Origin: an uncultured Oligoflexia bacterium
GTDB taxonomy: Bacteria > Bdellovibrionota > Bacteriovoracia > Bacteriovoracales > Bacteriovoracaceae
Reading direction: 5' to 3'
DNA: 64,000 bases
Assembly (NCBI GenBank): GCA_937120495.1
Contig: CAKZJW010000024.1
Location: forward strand, 1-64,000
Below the pieces are notes generated by a model that was given only the letters and a program-made list of their open reading frames with translations, did no database searches and was not told the origin of the DNA. Every line of letters starts with the position of its first letter. The stretch's first letter is position 1. Below are positions 42,676-50,931 of this stretch, piece by piece. A program made the position numbers and the translations under genes.

Positions 42676-44063
42676 TACTTCTTCTCCGAGCTATATTTAC
42701 CTTGTGCTTCTAGCTTTTCAATAATTCGGCTAATTCTTTGCCTTGTCATTCCAAGGACTTTGGCTGCATTAGTTCTGTGTCCGTTTTTTTCTTTTAATGC
42801 TTCGAGTACTGCTGCTTCTTCAATATCTTTAATGAAATAATCTAGGCCATTTGCTTTTATTTTGTTAAAAGCTTGTTTTGTAAGACTTTTTCCATTGTCT
42901 TGTTCAGCTCCGCCTAATGGCTTATTATCCCATATATGCTTAGGTAAAAAATCTGCTTTATAGCGACTTTTTCCACTGGCACAAATCATTTTTATTACAC
43001 TTTGAAGTTCTCTAATGTTTCCAGGCCAATCATAATTTATCAATTTCTGTATCGTTTTGTTATCTAATTCAACCTTTAATAGTTCTCCATATTCATTCAT
43101 GTAGAAATCAATAAGCATCTTAATATCACAACGTCTTTCTCTTAATGGTGGCACTTCAATTATAGTTCCACTAAGTCTGTAATAGAAATCTTTAACAAAA
43201 ACATCGCTAAGAAGTTGTTGAATGGGTGTACTTGTTGCTGCTATTAATCTTGAGTTCCATTTTATTTTTTTATTTGATCCCATTGGGCTAAAGAAACCTT
43301 CTTGCAAGGGAACTAAAAGTTTATTTTGAATTTCTTTACTCAGTAAACCTATTTCATCCAAAAAAAGTGTTTTTCCATCAGAGTGTTTTAGCAAACCATC
43401 TTTTTCTTTATCTGCGCCTGTAAATGCACCTTTAGTGTGACCAAATAGTTCACTCTCAATAAGCGATGATGAAAAGTCATTTAAGCTTGCATGGGTAAAT
43501 TTTGTACTATCAATTTCGGCGAGTGAATGAATGAATTTTACTATAGGTGTTTTTCCTGAACCTGTTTCTCCAAGGACAAGAAATTTTTGGCCAAGTTCTC
43601 CTGTTACTAATCTTGGGAGTTGTTTAATTTGTTTAATAAGCTCTGGACACTTTGTTTTATATTCATTTCTTAAAAAATTTTCAACTAAAATATCACCTCT
43701 AAGCATATTACATAGATATCTGACTGATTGTTCACCATTCCTAAGCAGTACCTTTTTATCAATATGAAGAGTTCCGTCGATCTCGTTGAGCTGCCTTGTT
43801 GTCTTAGAGTCATTAAAACTTGTAATTGCAACTGTTTTGATATTTTGTCTTTTAGCCCTCTCTAGCAGTTGAAACCCCTCCTGAGTATCAGGGTTTTCTT
43901 TATCAAGGTTAAGATCCGAAAGAACGGCATCAATTTTATTATTATCTAGTATATCAAAACTACCGCTTAAGTCTTTAGCTTTGAAAACATTAGCATAAGT
44001 ACCAAACTCTTCTGCGAGAGTTTTTAAGATTCGAGGCTCATCTTCAAGTAATAAAAAATTCAT
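42675..44063 (-). CDS. NtrC-family sigma-54-dependent response regulator
   Basis: 462 residues. N-terminal receiver (LLLEDEPRILKTL, phospho-Asp50 in VLSDLNL, Thr/Lys region TVAITSF and HIDKK), an AAA+ domain with Walker A GETGSGKT (about 165-172), the GAFTGA loop (212-217) that contacts sigma-54, Walker B-type TLFLDEIGLL, LRERRCDI arginine-finger region, and a C-terminal Fis-type HTH (NGHRTNAAKVLGMTRQRISRIIEKL). First gene of the minus-strand operon and divergent from the conjugation genes, whose promoter is sigma-54 type. It is the prime candidate for their activator. Confidence 0.95.
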   Translation of the reverse strand: MNFLLLEDEPRILKTLAEEFGTYANVFKAKDLSGSFDILDNNKIDAVLSDLNLDKENPDTQEGFQLLERAKRQNIKTVAITSFNDSKTTRQLNEIDGTLHIDKKVLLRNGEQSVRYLCNMLRGDILVENFLRNEYKTKCPELIKQIKQLPRLVTGELGQKFLVLGETGSGKTPIVKFIHSLAEIDSTKFTHASLNDFSSSLIESELFGHTKGAFTGADKEKDGLLKHSDGKTLFLDEIGLLSKEIQNKLLVPLQEGFFSPMGSNKKIKWNSRLIAATSTPIQQLLSDVFVKDFYYRLSGTIIEVPPLRERRCDIKMLIDFYMNEYGELLKVELDNKTIQKLINYDWPGNIRELQSVIKMICASGKSRYKADFLPKHIWDNKPLGGAEQDNGKSLTKQAFNKIKANGLDYFIKDIEEAAVLEALKEKNGHRTNAAKVLGMTRQRISRIIEKLEAQGKYSSEKK

Positions 44064-44127
44064 AAGTGCTTGTTCCTTCTATTTGAATAGAAATATCAGT
44101 TAATTGTATTAGGTACAAATAAAAAGG

Positions 44128-44186
44128 TTTTTGCATGTAACATTTATAGTTATGCCGTATAACATAAAAAGTTACGCTCTGTAACG
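44128..44186. promoter_or_regulatory. triple upstream activator sites, GTTAY-N5-RTAAC
   Basis: Two clear inverted repeats, GTTAT-gccgt-ATAAC (44150-44164) and GTTAC-gctct-GTAAC (44172-44186), and a degenerate third, GTTTT-tgcat-GTAAC (44128-44142). Centres are exactly 22 bp apart, two helical turns. They lie about 100 bp upstream of the sigma-54 -24 element, the standard enhancer position for an NtrC-type activator, and between the divergent activator and conjugation genes. Confidence 0.8.
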
Positions 44187-44282
44187 TAGTTTTAGTTGTC
44201 ATTTCGGATTTCTTTTTTATTAAAGTCAATCATTTTAAGAGGTTAAGAAACACTATTCTCTGAGATGTTGATTCTAAATTAT

Positions 44283-44298
44283 TGGCATTCAACTTGCT
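44283..44298 (+). promoter_or_regulatory. sigma-54 promoter of the conjugation operon
   Basis: TGGCATTCAACTTGCT: the GG (44284-44285) and GC (44296-44297) are separated by exactly 10 bases, as in the -24/-12 consensus TGGCAC-N5-TTGCA. Transcription would start near 44309 and reach the small regulator gene at 44382. The rest of the gap 44064-44381 holds the activator sites and a 7-bp-arm palindrome (44077-44092) close to the activator start. Confidence 0.82.
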
Positions 44299-44381
44299 CT
44301 AGTCTTTTGTAAGAATCAAAGGAAAGCATGCAACCCCTTTAAGGTTTCTTAACTAAAACGAAATCAACCAAAGGATTGAAT

Positions 44382-44609
44382 ATGACAGTTGGAATAGCTT
44401 ATACAAATTTTGAAAAAGCACAATTACATGAATGCTTAAAAGAGCTTAATGAAAAACAGCAACAGGCACTTCATTTAAGGTTTTGGGAAAACTTCTCAAT
44501 AGAGGAAATAGCAAAAGAGATGAGAGTCAGTTGGTACTTTGCAAATGAGCTTATTGAAAATGGTATCTCAAGTTTAAAAGAAAAATTTAAAGATAGGGGA
44601 ATCCTATGA
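44382..44609 (+). CDS. small sigma-region-4-like HTH protein
   Basis: 75 residues from the ATG with AAAGGA 6 nt upstream (a TTG two codons earlier is possible). ECLKELNEKQQQALHLRFWENFSIEEIAKEMRVSWYFANELIENGISSLKEKF is a sigma-70 region 4 pattern (L..LPxxxRxxLxLRFxxxxSxxEIAxxxxxS), but region 2 is absent. It cannot be a full sigma factor; a DNA-binding co-regulator or decoy is more likely. First gene of the conjugation operon. Confidence 0.82.
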   Translation: MTVGIAYTNFEKAQLHECLKELNEKQQQALHLRFWENFSIEEIAKEMRVSWYFANELIENGISSLKEKFKDRGIL

Positions 44610-44749
44610 ACTTAATAAAAAAAGTAAAAGAAAATATTTGTAAAGTCTTGAAATGTATTTTTATGGAGAACGTTGATTATAGATATTTAAAAAGAAGGAA
44701 GGAAGAAGATTACTTCAAGTTCTTATCAATGGGTATAGGACGAATTTAA
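44606..44749 (+). CDS. small basic protein (47 aa)
   Basis: The ATG overlaps the stop of the preceding gene (ATGA). The 47 residues are strongly basic, with LIKKVKENICKVLKCIFM and LKRRKEEDYFKFLSMGIG. No family recognised. Coupled translation with the regulator gene and its place in the operon favour a real gene. Confidence 0.55.
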   Translation: MNLIKKVKENICKVLKCIFMENVDYRYLKRRKEEDYFKFLSMGIGRI

Positions 44750-44778
44750 TTTAAATATTATTAAGGGGATAAATTAAA

Positions 44779-47700
44779 ATGGAAACGACAAATAAAAAAA
44801 ATGAGATGGGAATGCCAGAAGCTCTTATGGCAAGCATCGGTGTAATCGCAATCTTTTTCTTATTATCTTTTAGTGCGAAGTATGGAGTAAATAACACAAT
44901 AGATAAAATTGAGCTTATCTGGGAATTAAACAAAGTACGAATAGTCTCTCTTGTTAGTATTTTAATCGTAAATATATTCCTTATTTGCTCAATTACAAAA
45001 CGAACTCTCTTTATGAAAGGACAGGGAAATAGACTCAAAAATATTAGGGGAGAAAAAAAGCAAGGTTTAAAAGAGAAGTTTCTCAGTATTAGTCTTTCAT
45101 CTTTTCTCATAGGACTTTTGTACTTAACTTTTAAGGAAACTCTTATTTATCCTTTTATATCGATTGAAGGAATACGTTTGCCTTATACAGTTAAGCAAAA
45201 TATAGAAATATTATATTTGACCAACTTTGGGTTTTTAGCACTTTTTCTTTTAAATAAGGTACTTTTATTAATTCAAAAGAGCTTCCGTTTTTTTGAAGTG
45301 AAGCAAAAATTACCTCGAATTCCTACCCAAGAGAATCAAGTTGTGATCGGGACAGAGGGAGAAGAAGATGATAATGAGTCTCACAAGTTATCTGTATATT
45401 TTAACTATATTGTTCAAAGAGTAATCAAGTGGGTGACAATACCTGTAAAAGGTTTAAATGCGAATGTTTTATTTCTTGGTTCGATAGGAACAGGTAAAAC
45501 GGCAGGGATGTTAATTCCTTTTGTTGAACAGATTTTAGTGAACTTTAAAGTTGCTCCATCTATTTTAGCTTTAGACCCTAAAGCTAACTTTGTTAAAGAG
45601 TTGATTAAGTTATTAAAAGAATATGGAGTTGAGAAGGACATTTTGCATCTTAAACTTGGTGGTCCTGTGACTTTAAATCCTGTCTATAAGAAGGATATGC
45701 TTAAGAATGGTAACTTTATTGAAGTTGCGCAAAATTTTAGAGCAGCATCAGCAAATTATATGGGAAAGTCGTCAGAGTCTCCATTTTGGGATAACTCAGC
45801 TTTTAATCTAATAAAGAATACGATTGTATATTGTTCAGCAGTTTATGATTATTTCACACTGAAGGAAGTGTATAAGGTAATGCTTATTGCTGTCGGAGAT
45901 AATGGAGGTATTGAGTTAAGTGATACGCTTGAATCAATTATTGATAGCGAAGAACGAGGCTTTGATGAAGAAGAGCAATTTAATATCACAACCGCAATAG
46001 AATTTTTTAGAGGTGAGTACAACGAAATTGATAAAAAACTTAAAAGTGGTGTTCATGCAACGGCAACAGTTTTTATGTCGATGTTTAACGAATATCAAGC
46101 AAATAAGATCTTTTGTCCAAAAAAAGAAGATTTGGTTATTCAAAGTATGGAGGATTTAGTTAATAGCGGAAAAATACTGATCTTTGATGTCCAAAAAGAA
46201 GGTTTAGCAAGACCTATGGGAACATATATTAAGCTTCTCTATTTACAGGCCGTCTTAGCTAGAGGGCAGAAAGAGTCAGAGAATGATTCTGATGGAACCT
46301 ATCGAAATGCTCTTGTCCTTGCAGATGAATATCAAGACCTTGTAACAGCAGGAGGAGCCGGTATGGTTTCTGATGTTTCGGCACTGGCAAAAGGAAGATC
46401 AAAGAAGTTGATTTTTGTTGCAGCAACACAAAGTTATAGCTCAATTATTAATGCTGTTGGAAATGAAAAAGCTTCAAAGGAGTTATTGCAAAACTTTAGA
46501 ACTAAAATATGCGGCCAATCATCAGATTTGACAACAATTAAGGAGTTTCAAGAGTTAGTTGGAAAAATTGATATTGAAAAAGTCTCTCGAAGTATTGGTG
46601 AGAATTCTCAGCAAGCTAAAAGAAATATGGTTTTGGGTGGCTTCGATGCTGATAATGCTAATATCAATGAATCTGTAAGCACGAGTACACAAAAAGAATA
46701 TATTATAACGGCACAAGACTTTATGAATTTAAAAACTTATGAAGCTTTTGGCTTTATATATGATGGAGTTGGCCAAAGTTTTAAGAAGATATTCTTTAAG
46801 CCTCATTACTATACAGATAAGAAGATTAAGCATAAAAAAGTTTTATCTGATTTAGCAAAAGAGTTAACTACTGCAATGTTTGTGTTTTGTTTTTCTTTCG
46901 GAGCAATGGCATTTCCTAATATTTGTAGTGTTGTGAAAACACCGACTTTTAATTCATGTTTAAGTTTAAAGGTTGGTAGTTGTACTTGTGGCCCTTGGTA
47001 TGCACCAAGACCTTGTGCAAGAGTAAGTTACTATGTACCTCAATCTTTTATTGAAGCTCATCCCCATAGAAAGACTTCATACTTTATGGATCTACCTTTG
47101 GCGGCGGCACAAATCAACTCTTTGAAGGATGTATCAACACCCTTTGGAGCAGAGGCAGATCAGGGAGCCTATTCTTTTCATGCTCATTCGTTAGCGGTTC
47201 CCTTTGGAAGCTATATGAATGTATTGCCTTGTGGTGGAAGTAGATCGGAGAAAACTTGTTTTGATGGAATGTCAGAGCATTTACCTACGCATTGGAGAAC
47301 GGGAAGTGGCGATACGCTTCAACCTAAGTTTTTGGCTTGGAGTCTTGCTCCAAAAGCTTGCCTAATCAAAGGGGCTGCTATGTCCGCAACTGGTGGAGAG
47401 GCCAGCTTTTCAGGAGAGGGGGGGTGTAGTTTTCCTATGGATTGGATGAAAAAATTTCTTCCTTCGACTCACTCTGTTTGTAATGGGTGGGGAACTTTCT
47501 TTCCTCGGAGTGGAACAGTTCAAGGTGTAAATCAAACAACTGCATCTTTAATGATTGCATCACGGATAAAAAGCTTATCTTCGGAAGTGTTTAAGTCAAT
47601 GCCAAGCTCTTTTGATGAAAAATGGCAGATGATTTCTCCACAGGCCAGTTCTTGTTTTAGAGAAGGGCAAAATATGGGGATGTTGGAGCTTCCCAAAATG

Positions 47701-47856
47701 GTAAATGAAGTAAAAAGACTTAGCACTGGAAAGGTGACAGGTTATTTATATACAGTCTGGAAAAGAGTTAGCTGCTGCATTGATTATCCACGATTACCTG
47801 CTGTTTATGCTGCGATTTCATTATTGAAATCTACATGCCAAGGGGTAAAAAAATGA
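44779..47856 (+). CDS. VirD4/TraD-type coupling protein fused to a TraU-like domain
   Basis: 1025 residues. Residues 1-180 hold several membrane segments; Walker A is GSIGTGKT (about 234-241), ALDPKANFVK follows, and Walker B with its flanks is ALVLADEYQDLV, then FVAATQSYSSI: a VirD4/TraG-type coupling ATPase that feeds relaxosome DNA to the channel. Near residue 700 a hydrophobic segment with signal-peptide character (AMFVFCFSFGAMAFP) starts a second part rich in Cys (CSVVK, CTCGPWYAPRPCARVSYYVPQ, CYSF-like SFHAHSLA, TGYLYTVWKRVSCCIDYP) that resembles TraU, normally a separate periplasmic protein. The frame is open throughout, with no ribosome site at the junction. Fusion of the two is unusual. 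Confidence 0.87.
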   Translation: METTNKKNEMGMPEALMASIGVIAIFFLLSFSAKYGVNNTIDKIELIWELNKVRIVSLVSILIVNIFLICSITKRTLFMKGQGNRLKNIRGEKKQGLKEKFLSISLSSFLIGLLYLTFKETLIYPFISIEGIRLPYTVKQNIEILYLTNFGFLALFLLNKVLLLIQKSFRFFEVKQKLPRIPTQENQVVIGTEGEEDDNESHKLSVYFNYIVQRVIKWVTIPVKGLNANVLFLGSIGTGKTAGMLIPFVEQILVNFKVAPSILALDPKANFVKELIKLLKEYGVEKDILHLKLGGPVTLNPVYKKDMLKNGNFIEVAQNFRAASANYMGKSSESPFWDNSAFNLIKNTIVYCSAVYDYFTLKEVYKVMLIAVGDNGGIELSDTLESIIDSEERGFDEEEQFNITTAIEFFRGEYNEIDKKLKSGVHATATVFMSMFNEYQANKIFCPKKEDLVIQSMEDLVNSGKILIFDVQKEGLARPMGTYIKLLYLQAVLARGQKESENDSDGTYRNALVLADEYQDLVTAGGAGMVSDVSALAKGRSKKLIFVAATQSYSSIINAVGNEKASKELLQNFRTKICGQSSDLTTIKEFQELVGKIDIEKVSRSIGENSQQAKRNMVLGGFDADNANINESVSTSTQKEYIITAQDFMNLKTYEAFGFIYDGVGQSFKKIFFKPHYYTDKKIKHKKVLSDLAKELTTAMFVFCFSFGAMAFPNICSVVKTPTFNSCLSLKVGSCTCGPWYAPRPCARVSYYVPQSFIEAHPHRKTSYFMDLPLAAAQINSLKDVSTPFGAEADQGAYSFHAHSLAVPFGSYMNVLPCGGSRSEKTCFDGMSEHLPTHWRTGSGDTLQPKFLAWSLAPKACLIKGAAMSATGGEASFSGEGGCSFPMDWMKKFLPSTHSVCNGWGTFFPRSGTVQGVNQTTASLMIASRIKSLSSEVFKSMPSSFDEKWQMISPQASSCFREGQNMGMLELPKMVNEVKRLSTGKVTGYLYTVWKRVSCCIDYPRLPAVYAAISLLKSTCQGVKK

Positions 47857-49046
47857 CAGACAATATTTTTATCGAAAAAACTAAAAGTATTGAAGAGAAA
47901 ATGGAGTCAGACTTTGCCTATACTTCAATCTTTAGAGAGTCAATTAAGAAAGCGAAAGAGTTTGAAGCAAGTGATGTTCACATTGAACCTTTTGAAAGTG
48001 GTGTTCGTATTCGCTTCCGTGTTTTTGGAAAACTATTTATTTGGAAAGAGCTTTCTTTGGTACATAGAGAAAGTTATATAAGAGAAGTTAAGCAATTATG
48101 CAATATGTCGATTGCAATTGTTGGTAAACCTCAAGACTCCTCAGTTACTTTTAGTAATTGGAAATTAAAACTTAGAGCAAATATAATTCCTTCAATGGAT
48201 GGTGACAGTATTGTTTTAAGGTTAATTGATATTGGAAGAGAGGTTAATCTTAATGATTCAGGCTTTTCAAGTGATGTTTATACTAATTTAGTCCAATTAA
48301 CACAGCTAAAGATGGGGCTTTGTGTTTTTTCTGGGCCAACAGGTAGTGGAAAATCAAAAACTCTAAATGGAGTCATCAATAAAATAGATAGGATCAAAAA
48401 TAAAGTTATTACTTTAGAGAATCCAATTGAATATCCAATTGTTGGCGCAACACAAGTTGAAACAAGTGCAAAGCTTACCTTTTCAGAGGCGCTAAGAGCA
48501 TGTATGAGGCAAGATCCAGATATTATTCTTGTTGGAGAAATTAGAGATAAAGAGACTGCACATTTAGCTGTAGAAGCAGCAGCAACAGGGCACTTAGTCT
48601 TTTCAACGATACATGCAAACAGTGCTATAGAGGTTATTACAAGACTTGTCGATACCTTTGAAGTTGATAGGGGATTATTGAAATCTGTTCTAAAGTTTTC
48701 TTCGGCACAAAGGCTTATTTCTAAAATTTGTTCTGAGTGTTTCCAATTAGCAAATTTAGAGGATGCGGCAATATTAAGAAAACGAATTTCTGAAAAATGG
48801 TATTTAGCAGAAGAAAAAGAAGAATCTCTTCGAGTGAAAAATACTCATGGGTGTCAGCACTGTAACGATGGAGTTATAGGCCGTCTACCAATTCTAGAGT
48901 CGATTGCGGAAAGAAGCATCATAGATGTTTTTGAAGGAGAAGAAAACAGTATTAAAAAAAACGATTTATTTAAAAATGCAATAACTCATCTGGCTAGAGG
49001 TGAGGTTTGTTTAAAGGAGGTGATGCAAATTGATAAATCTAGTTAA
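47853..49046 (+). CDS. GspE/PilB-type secretion ATPase in the conjugation operon
   Basis: 397 residues from the ATG overlapping the upstream stop (ATGA; AGGGG upstream). N-terminal ASDVHIEP, Walker A GPTGSGKSK (about residue 161), the Asp box ENPIEYPIVGATQVE, LRQDPD-type MRQDPDIILVGEIRD, the His box GHLVFSTIHANSA, and two Cys pairs (CSEC and CQHC) of the zinc finger typical of GspE/PilB. Classical F-type systems have no VirB11 ATPase, so a GspE/PilB-like enzyme here is notable; it may power pilus dynamics or substrate switching. Confidence 0.92.
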   Translation: MTDNIFIEKTKSIEEKMESDFAYTSIFRESIKKAKEFEASDVHIEPFESGVRIRFRVFGKLFIWKELSLVHRESYIREVKQLCNMSIAIVGKPQDSSVTFSNWKLKLRANIIPSMDGDSIVLRLIDIGREVNLNDSGFSSDVYTNLVQLTQLKMGLCVFSGPTGSGKSKTLNGVINKIDRIKNKVITLENPIEYPIVGATQVETSAKLTFSEALRACMRQDPDIILVGEIRDKETAHLAVEAAATGHLVFSTIHANSAIEVITRLVDTFEVDRGLLKSVLKFSSAQRLISKICSECFQLANLEDAAILRKRISEKWYLAEEKEESLRVKNTHGCQHCNDGVIGRLPILESIAERSIIDVFEGEENSIKKNDLFKNAITHLARGEVCLKEVMQIDKSS

Positions 49047-49842
49047 AAGTAGCAGTTTGCTTGTTGCTATCGCTTTGTGCTTACAAAGTGCGAAAGCAGT
49101 AGAGAGTGAAGTTAATTTTTTTGAGGACAGTTCGATTAACTATTGGGGCAATGAAAAGAAAGAAGCAGTAAGTGAAACTAAACAAAAAAACAAAGATGAA
49201 ACGAAAAAGAAGGAGGCTAAAAAGAATAAGTTCTCATGGAGAAATCATCTGGACGTGGAAAAAGATGATTTTTTTAAAGAAGGGAAACACACGCCGCCAG
49301 CACCTTTAATGGAAGTTGCAAGAAGACCAACTGATAAAAATATCAAAAATTATTTAAAGTATTTTGGTATGAAAAATTTCATTAAAGAAAGAATGCAAAA
49401 TGCTATTGAAAATTACATCAAAAGAACTAGGTTGAGCAAGAAGAGAGAACTGCCACTTGCTTCTAAGAAGTATTTAATTCAAAAAGCAAATGAATTTAAA
49501 GGACATGTTAAAGGAAGAGAGAAAATTCGATTTGTAATGTATTTTCGTTCGACATGCCCGCACTGTAAAAGAATGTTCAAAACCTTAGAGGAATTACAGG
49601 AGTTAGGCTTTATAACTCATGCAATTCAAATGGATAAAGGTACTTTAAGAGATAGCTATAATATCGCAATCTCTAATGGAACACAAAAAGATTTGAATCT
49701 CTTAAAACGACTTGGAGCGAAGGGAGTTCCATTTACATTGATTCAAGTTGAAAACAAAAAACAATACTCTTTAAAAGGTTATCGCTCTGTCAGCGAAATT
49801 TTAAATCTTTTAAAGGCTCAACTTAAACAAGAACAGATTTAG
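49030..49842 (+). CDS. thioredoxin-like periplasmic protein (TrbB/TraF-like)
   Basis: 270 residues from a TTG start at 49030. The start is fixed by a perfect AGGAGG (49015-49020) and by the signal peptide that follows (VKSSSLLVAIALCLQSAKAVES). The C-terminal domain is thioredoxin-like with the redox motif CPHC (RFVMYFRSTCPHCKRMF) and the cis-Pro region KGVPFTLIQVE. In F-type systems TrbB/TraF assist disulfide formation in Cys-rich Tra proteins; the TraU-like domain encoded two genes upstream is a likely client. Overlaps the ATPase gene by 17 bp. Confidence 0.85.
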   Translation: MINLVKSSSLLVAIALCLQSAKAVESEVNFFEDSSINYWGNEKKEAVSETKQKNKDETKKKEAKKNKFSWRNHLDVEKDDFFKEGKHTPPAPLMEVARRPTDKNIKNYLKYFGMKNFIKERMQNAIENYIKRTRLSKKRELPLASKKYLIQKANEFKGHVKGREKIRFVMYFRSTCPHCKRMFKTLEELQELGFITHAIQMDKGTLRDSYNIAISNGTQKDLNLLKRLGAKGVPFTLIQVENKKQYSLKGYRSVSEILNLLKAQLKQEQI

Positions 49843-49935
49843 TTCTTTTTTCTTCTGACTTAGAATGAATCAGAAATTATCAACGACATAATGAAAATTA
49901 TGAGGATTTTCCTTGTGTCAAAATGTGAGGTGCTT

Positions 49936-50382
49936 ATGGATGCAACTAATGCATATCTATTGTCTCATTCTATTCTTAAATCATCTGATTTGGGAGGGAA
50001 TAGAGATAGGCCACCAAGTGGCTTTTGGTTTTTAGTCTTTATTATCGGGGCTTTATGTCTTTTCCAAGTATGTGATGCCTATGGCGGAAGAATACCTGGG
50101 GAAGACGTGAGTGATAAAATGGAAGCCGCAGGGAGTTTGTTAAAACTTACTGATACGCTTTTGTTTAATTGGGTAACAAAGCTCTTGTCGGGGATATGTA
50201 TCTTAACAGGGGCACTTGCTTTAAAGGATCAGCGTTTTCCTATTTTTATCATGTGTATCATTGCTGCTCTTTTACTTGGAACCATTAGTTTATGGATCAA
50301 AAACATTTGGGCTGTTGGTGGAGGATCAACATTATTTAGCTTTGTTGAGCAGTTGATTGCTATGGTGAACAATTATGCATGA
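49936..50382 (+). CDS. TraA/VirB2-like pilin candidate
   Basis: 148 residues from the ATG at 49936, with GAGGTG upstream; earlier in-frame starts at 49891 and 49900 are weaker. A long leader with a hydrophobic segment ends about QVCDAYGG, as in F pilin, which has a 51-residue leader. Then two hydrophobic helices joined by a short loop with two charges (FNWVTKLLSGICILTGALALKDQRFPIFIMCIIAALLLGTISLW), the core layout of VirB2/TraA pilins. The position just before traL supports it. No sequence-level proof; peptidase processing is inferred. Confidence 0.72.
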   Translation: MDATNAYLLSHSILKSSDLGGNRDRPPSGFWFLVFIIGALCLFQVCDAYGGRIPGEDVSDKMEAAGSLLKLTDTLLFNWVTKLLSGICILTGALALKDQRFPIFIMCIIAALLLGTISLWIKNIWAVGGGSTLFSFVEQLIAMVNNYA

Positions 50383-50686
50383 CTATTCAGAGTTTAAAGT
50401 TAAGTATGGAACGCAAGTTTCACAAACTGTAGATGAACCAATTATGTTTTTAAACTTTTGGGATATCACAGATCTTTGTTTGGGAATGCTTGTCATCTTA
50501 GTGTTTGGAACTCTCTTTTATGCGTGGTGGACAATGATTTTTCTATTGTTATTCGTCGTTATCATTATTCCACAGATTAAGCGTAAAAATAATAGAGGTG
50601 TATTTCAACACTGGTTTTACAAGAACTTAGGGATAAGTCTACCTTCCTTAATGAACCCAAAGGGTAGGCGCAAATTTTCAGATTAA
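50375..50686 (+). CDS. traL: TraL-family pilus assembly protein
   Basis: 103 residues, the size of F TraL (VirB3 counterpart). The family order is present: a short N-terminal region with a DEPIMFLNFWDITDL motif (conserved P.R./..W..DE in TraL), a double hydrophobic segment (LGMLVILVFGTLFYAWWTMIFLLLF) and a basic C-terminal region with HWFYKNLGISLP. Overlaps the pilin gene by 8 bp. Inner membrane component of the mating channel. Confidence 0.86.
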   Translation: MHDYSEFKVKYGTQVSQTVDEPIMFLNFWDITDLCLGMLVILVFGTLFYAWWTMIFLLLFVVIIIPQIKRKNNRGVFQHWFYKNLGISLPSLMNPKGRRKFSD

Positions 50687-50700
50687 CAATGGAGAAATTT

Positions 50701-50931
50701 ATGAATGAAAAAATAGAAACTACAAAAATAGGGGAAAAGAAGTATGAAAACAAAAGCAAAAACTACACAAGAAGGCTTCCGAATATCGAGCTATTTCAAA
50801 GTGTCTCTAAAGACGGAAGGTATCAAATCGTTAAAAGAGTGGAAACCTTTGTTATACCTATCAACTATATTAAAACAGTTATGGGGGAAACAAAAGGAAC
50901 TGGTAAGCAAATTGCTTCAAAGAATGAGTAG
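50701..50931 (+). CDS. small protein between traL and traE
   Basis: 76 residues from the ATG at 50701 (GGAG upstream). Lysine-rich N-terminus and a beta-prone C-terminal part, NIELFQSVSKDGRYQIVKRVETFVIPINYIK. No membrane segment. It occupies the traL-traE gap and its stop codon overlaps the traE start (ATGAGTAG), which is why I assign this frame, and not the N-terminal extension of traE in another frame, as the coding one. Unknown function. Confidence 0.6.
   Translation: MNEKIETTKIGEKKYENKSKNYTRRLPNIELFQSVSKDGRYQIVKRVETFVIPINYIKTVMGETKGTGKQIASKNE

Noticed and set aside
50744-50923. 60-residue extension of TraE
   Set aside because: It overlaps the small 50701-50931 gene in another frame; the extension has no ribosome site and the ATG at 50924 overlaps the preceding stop.
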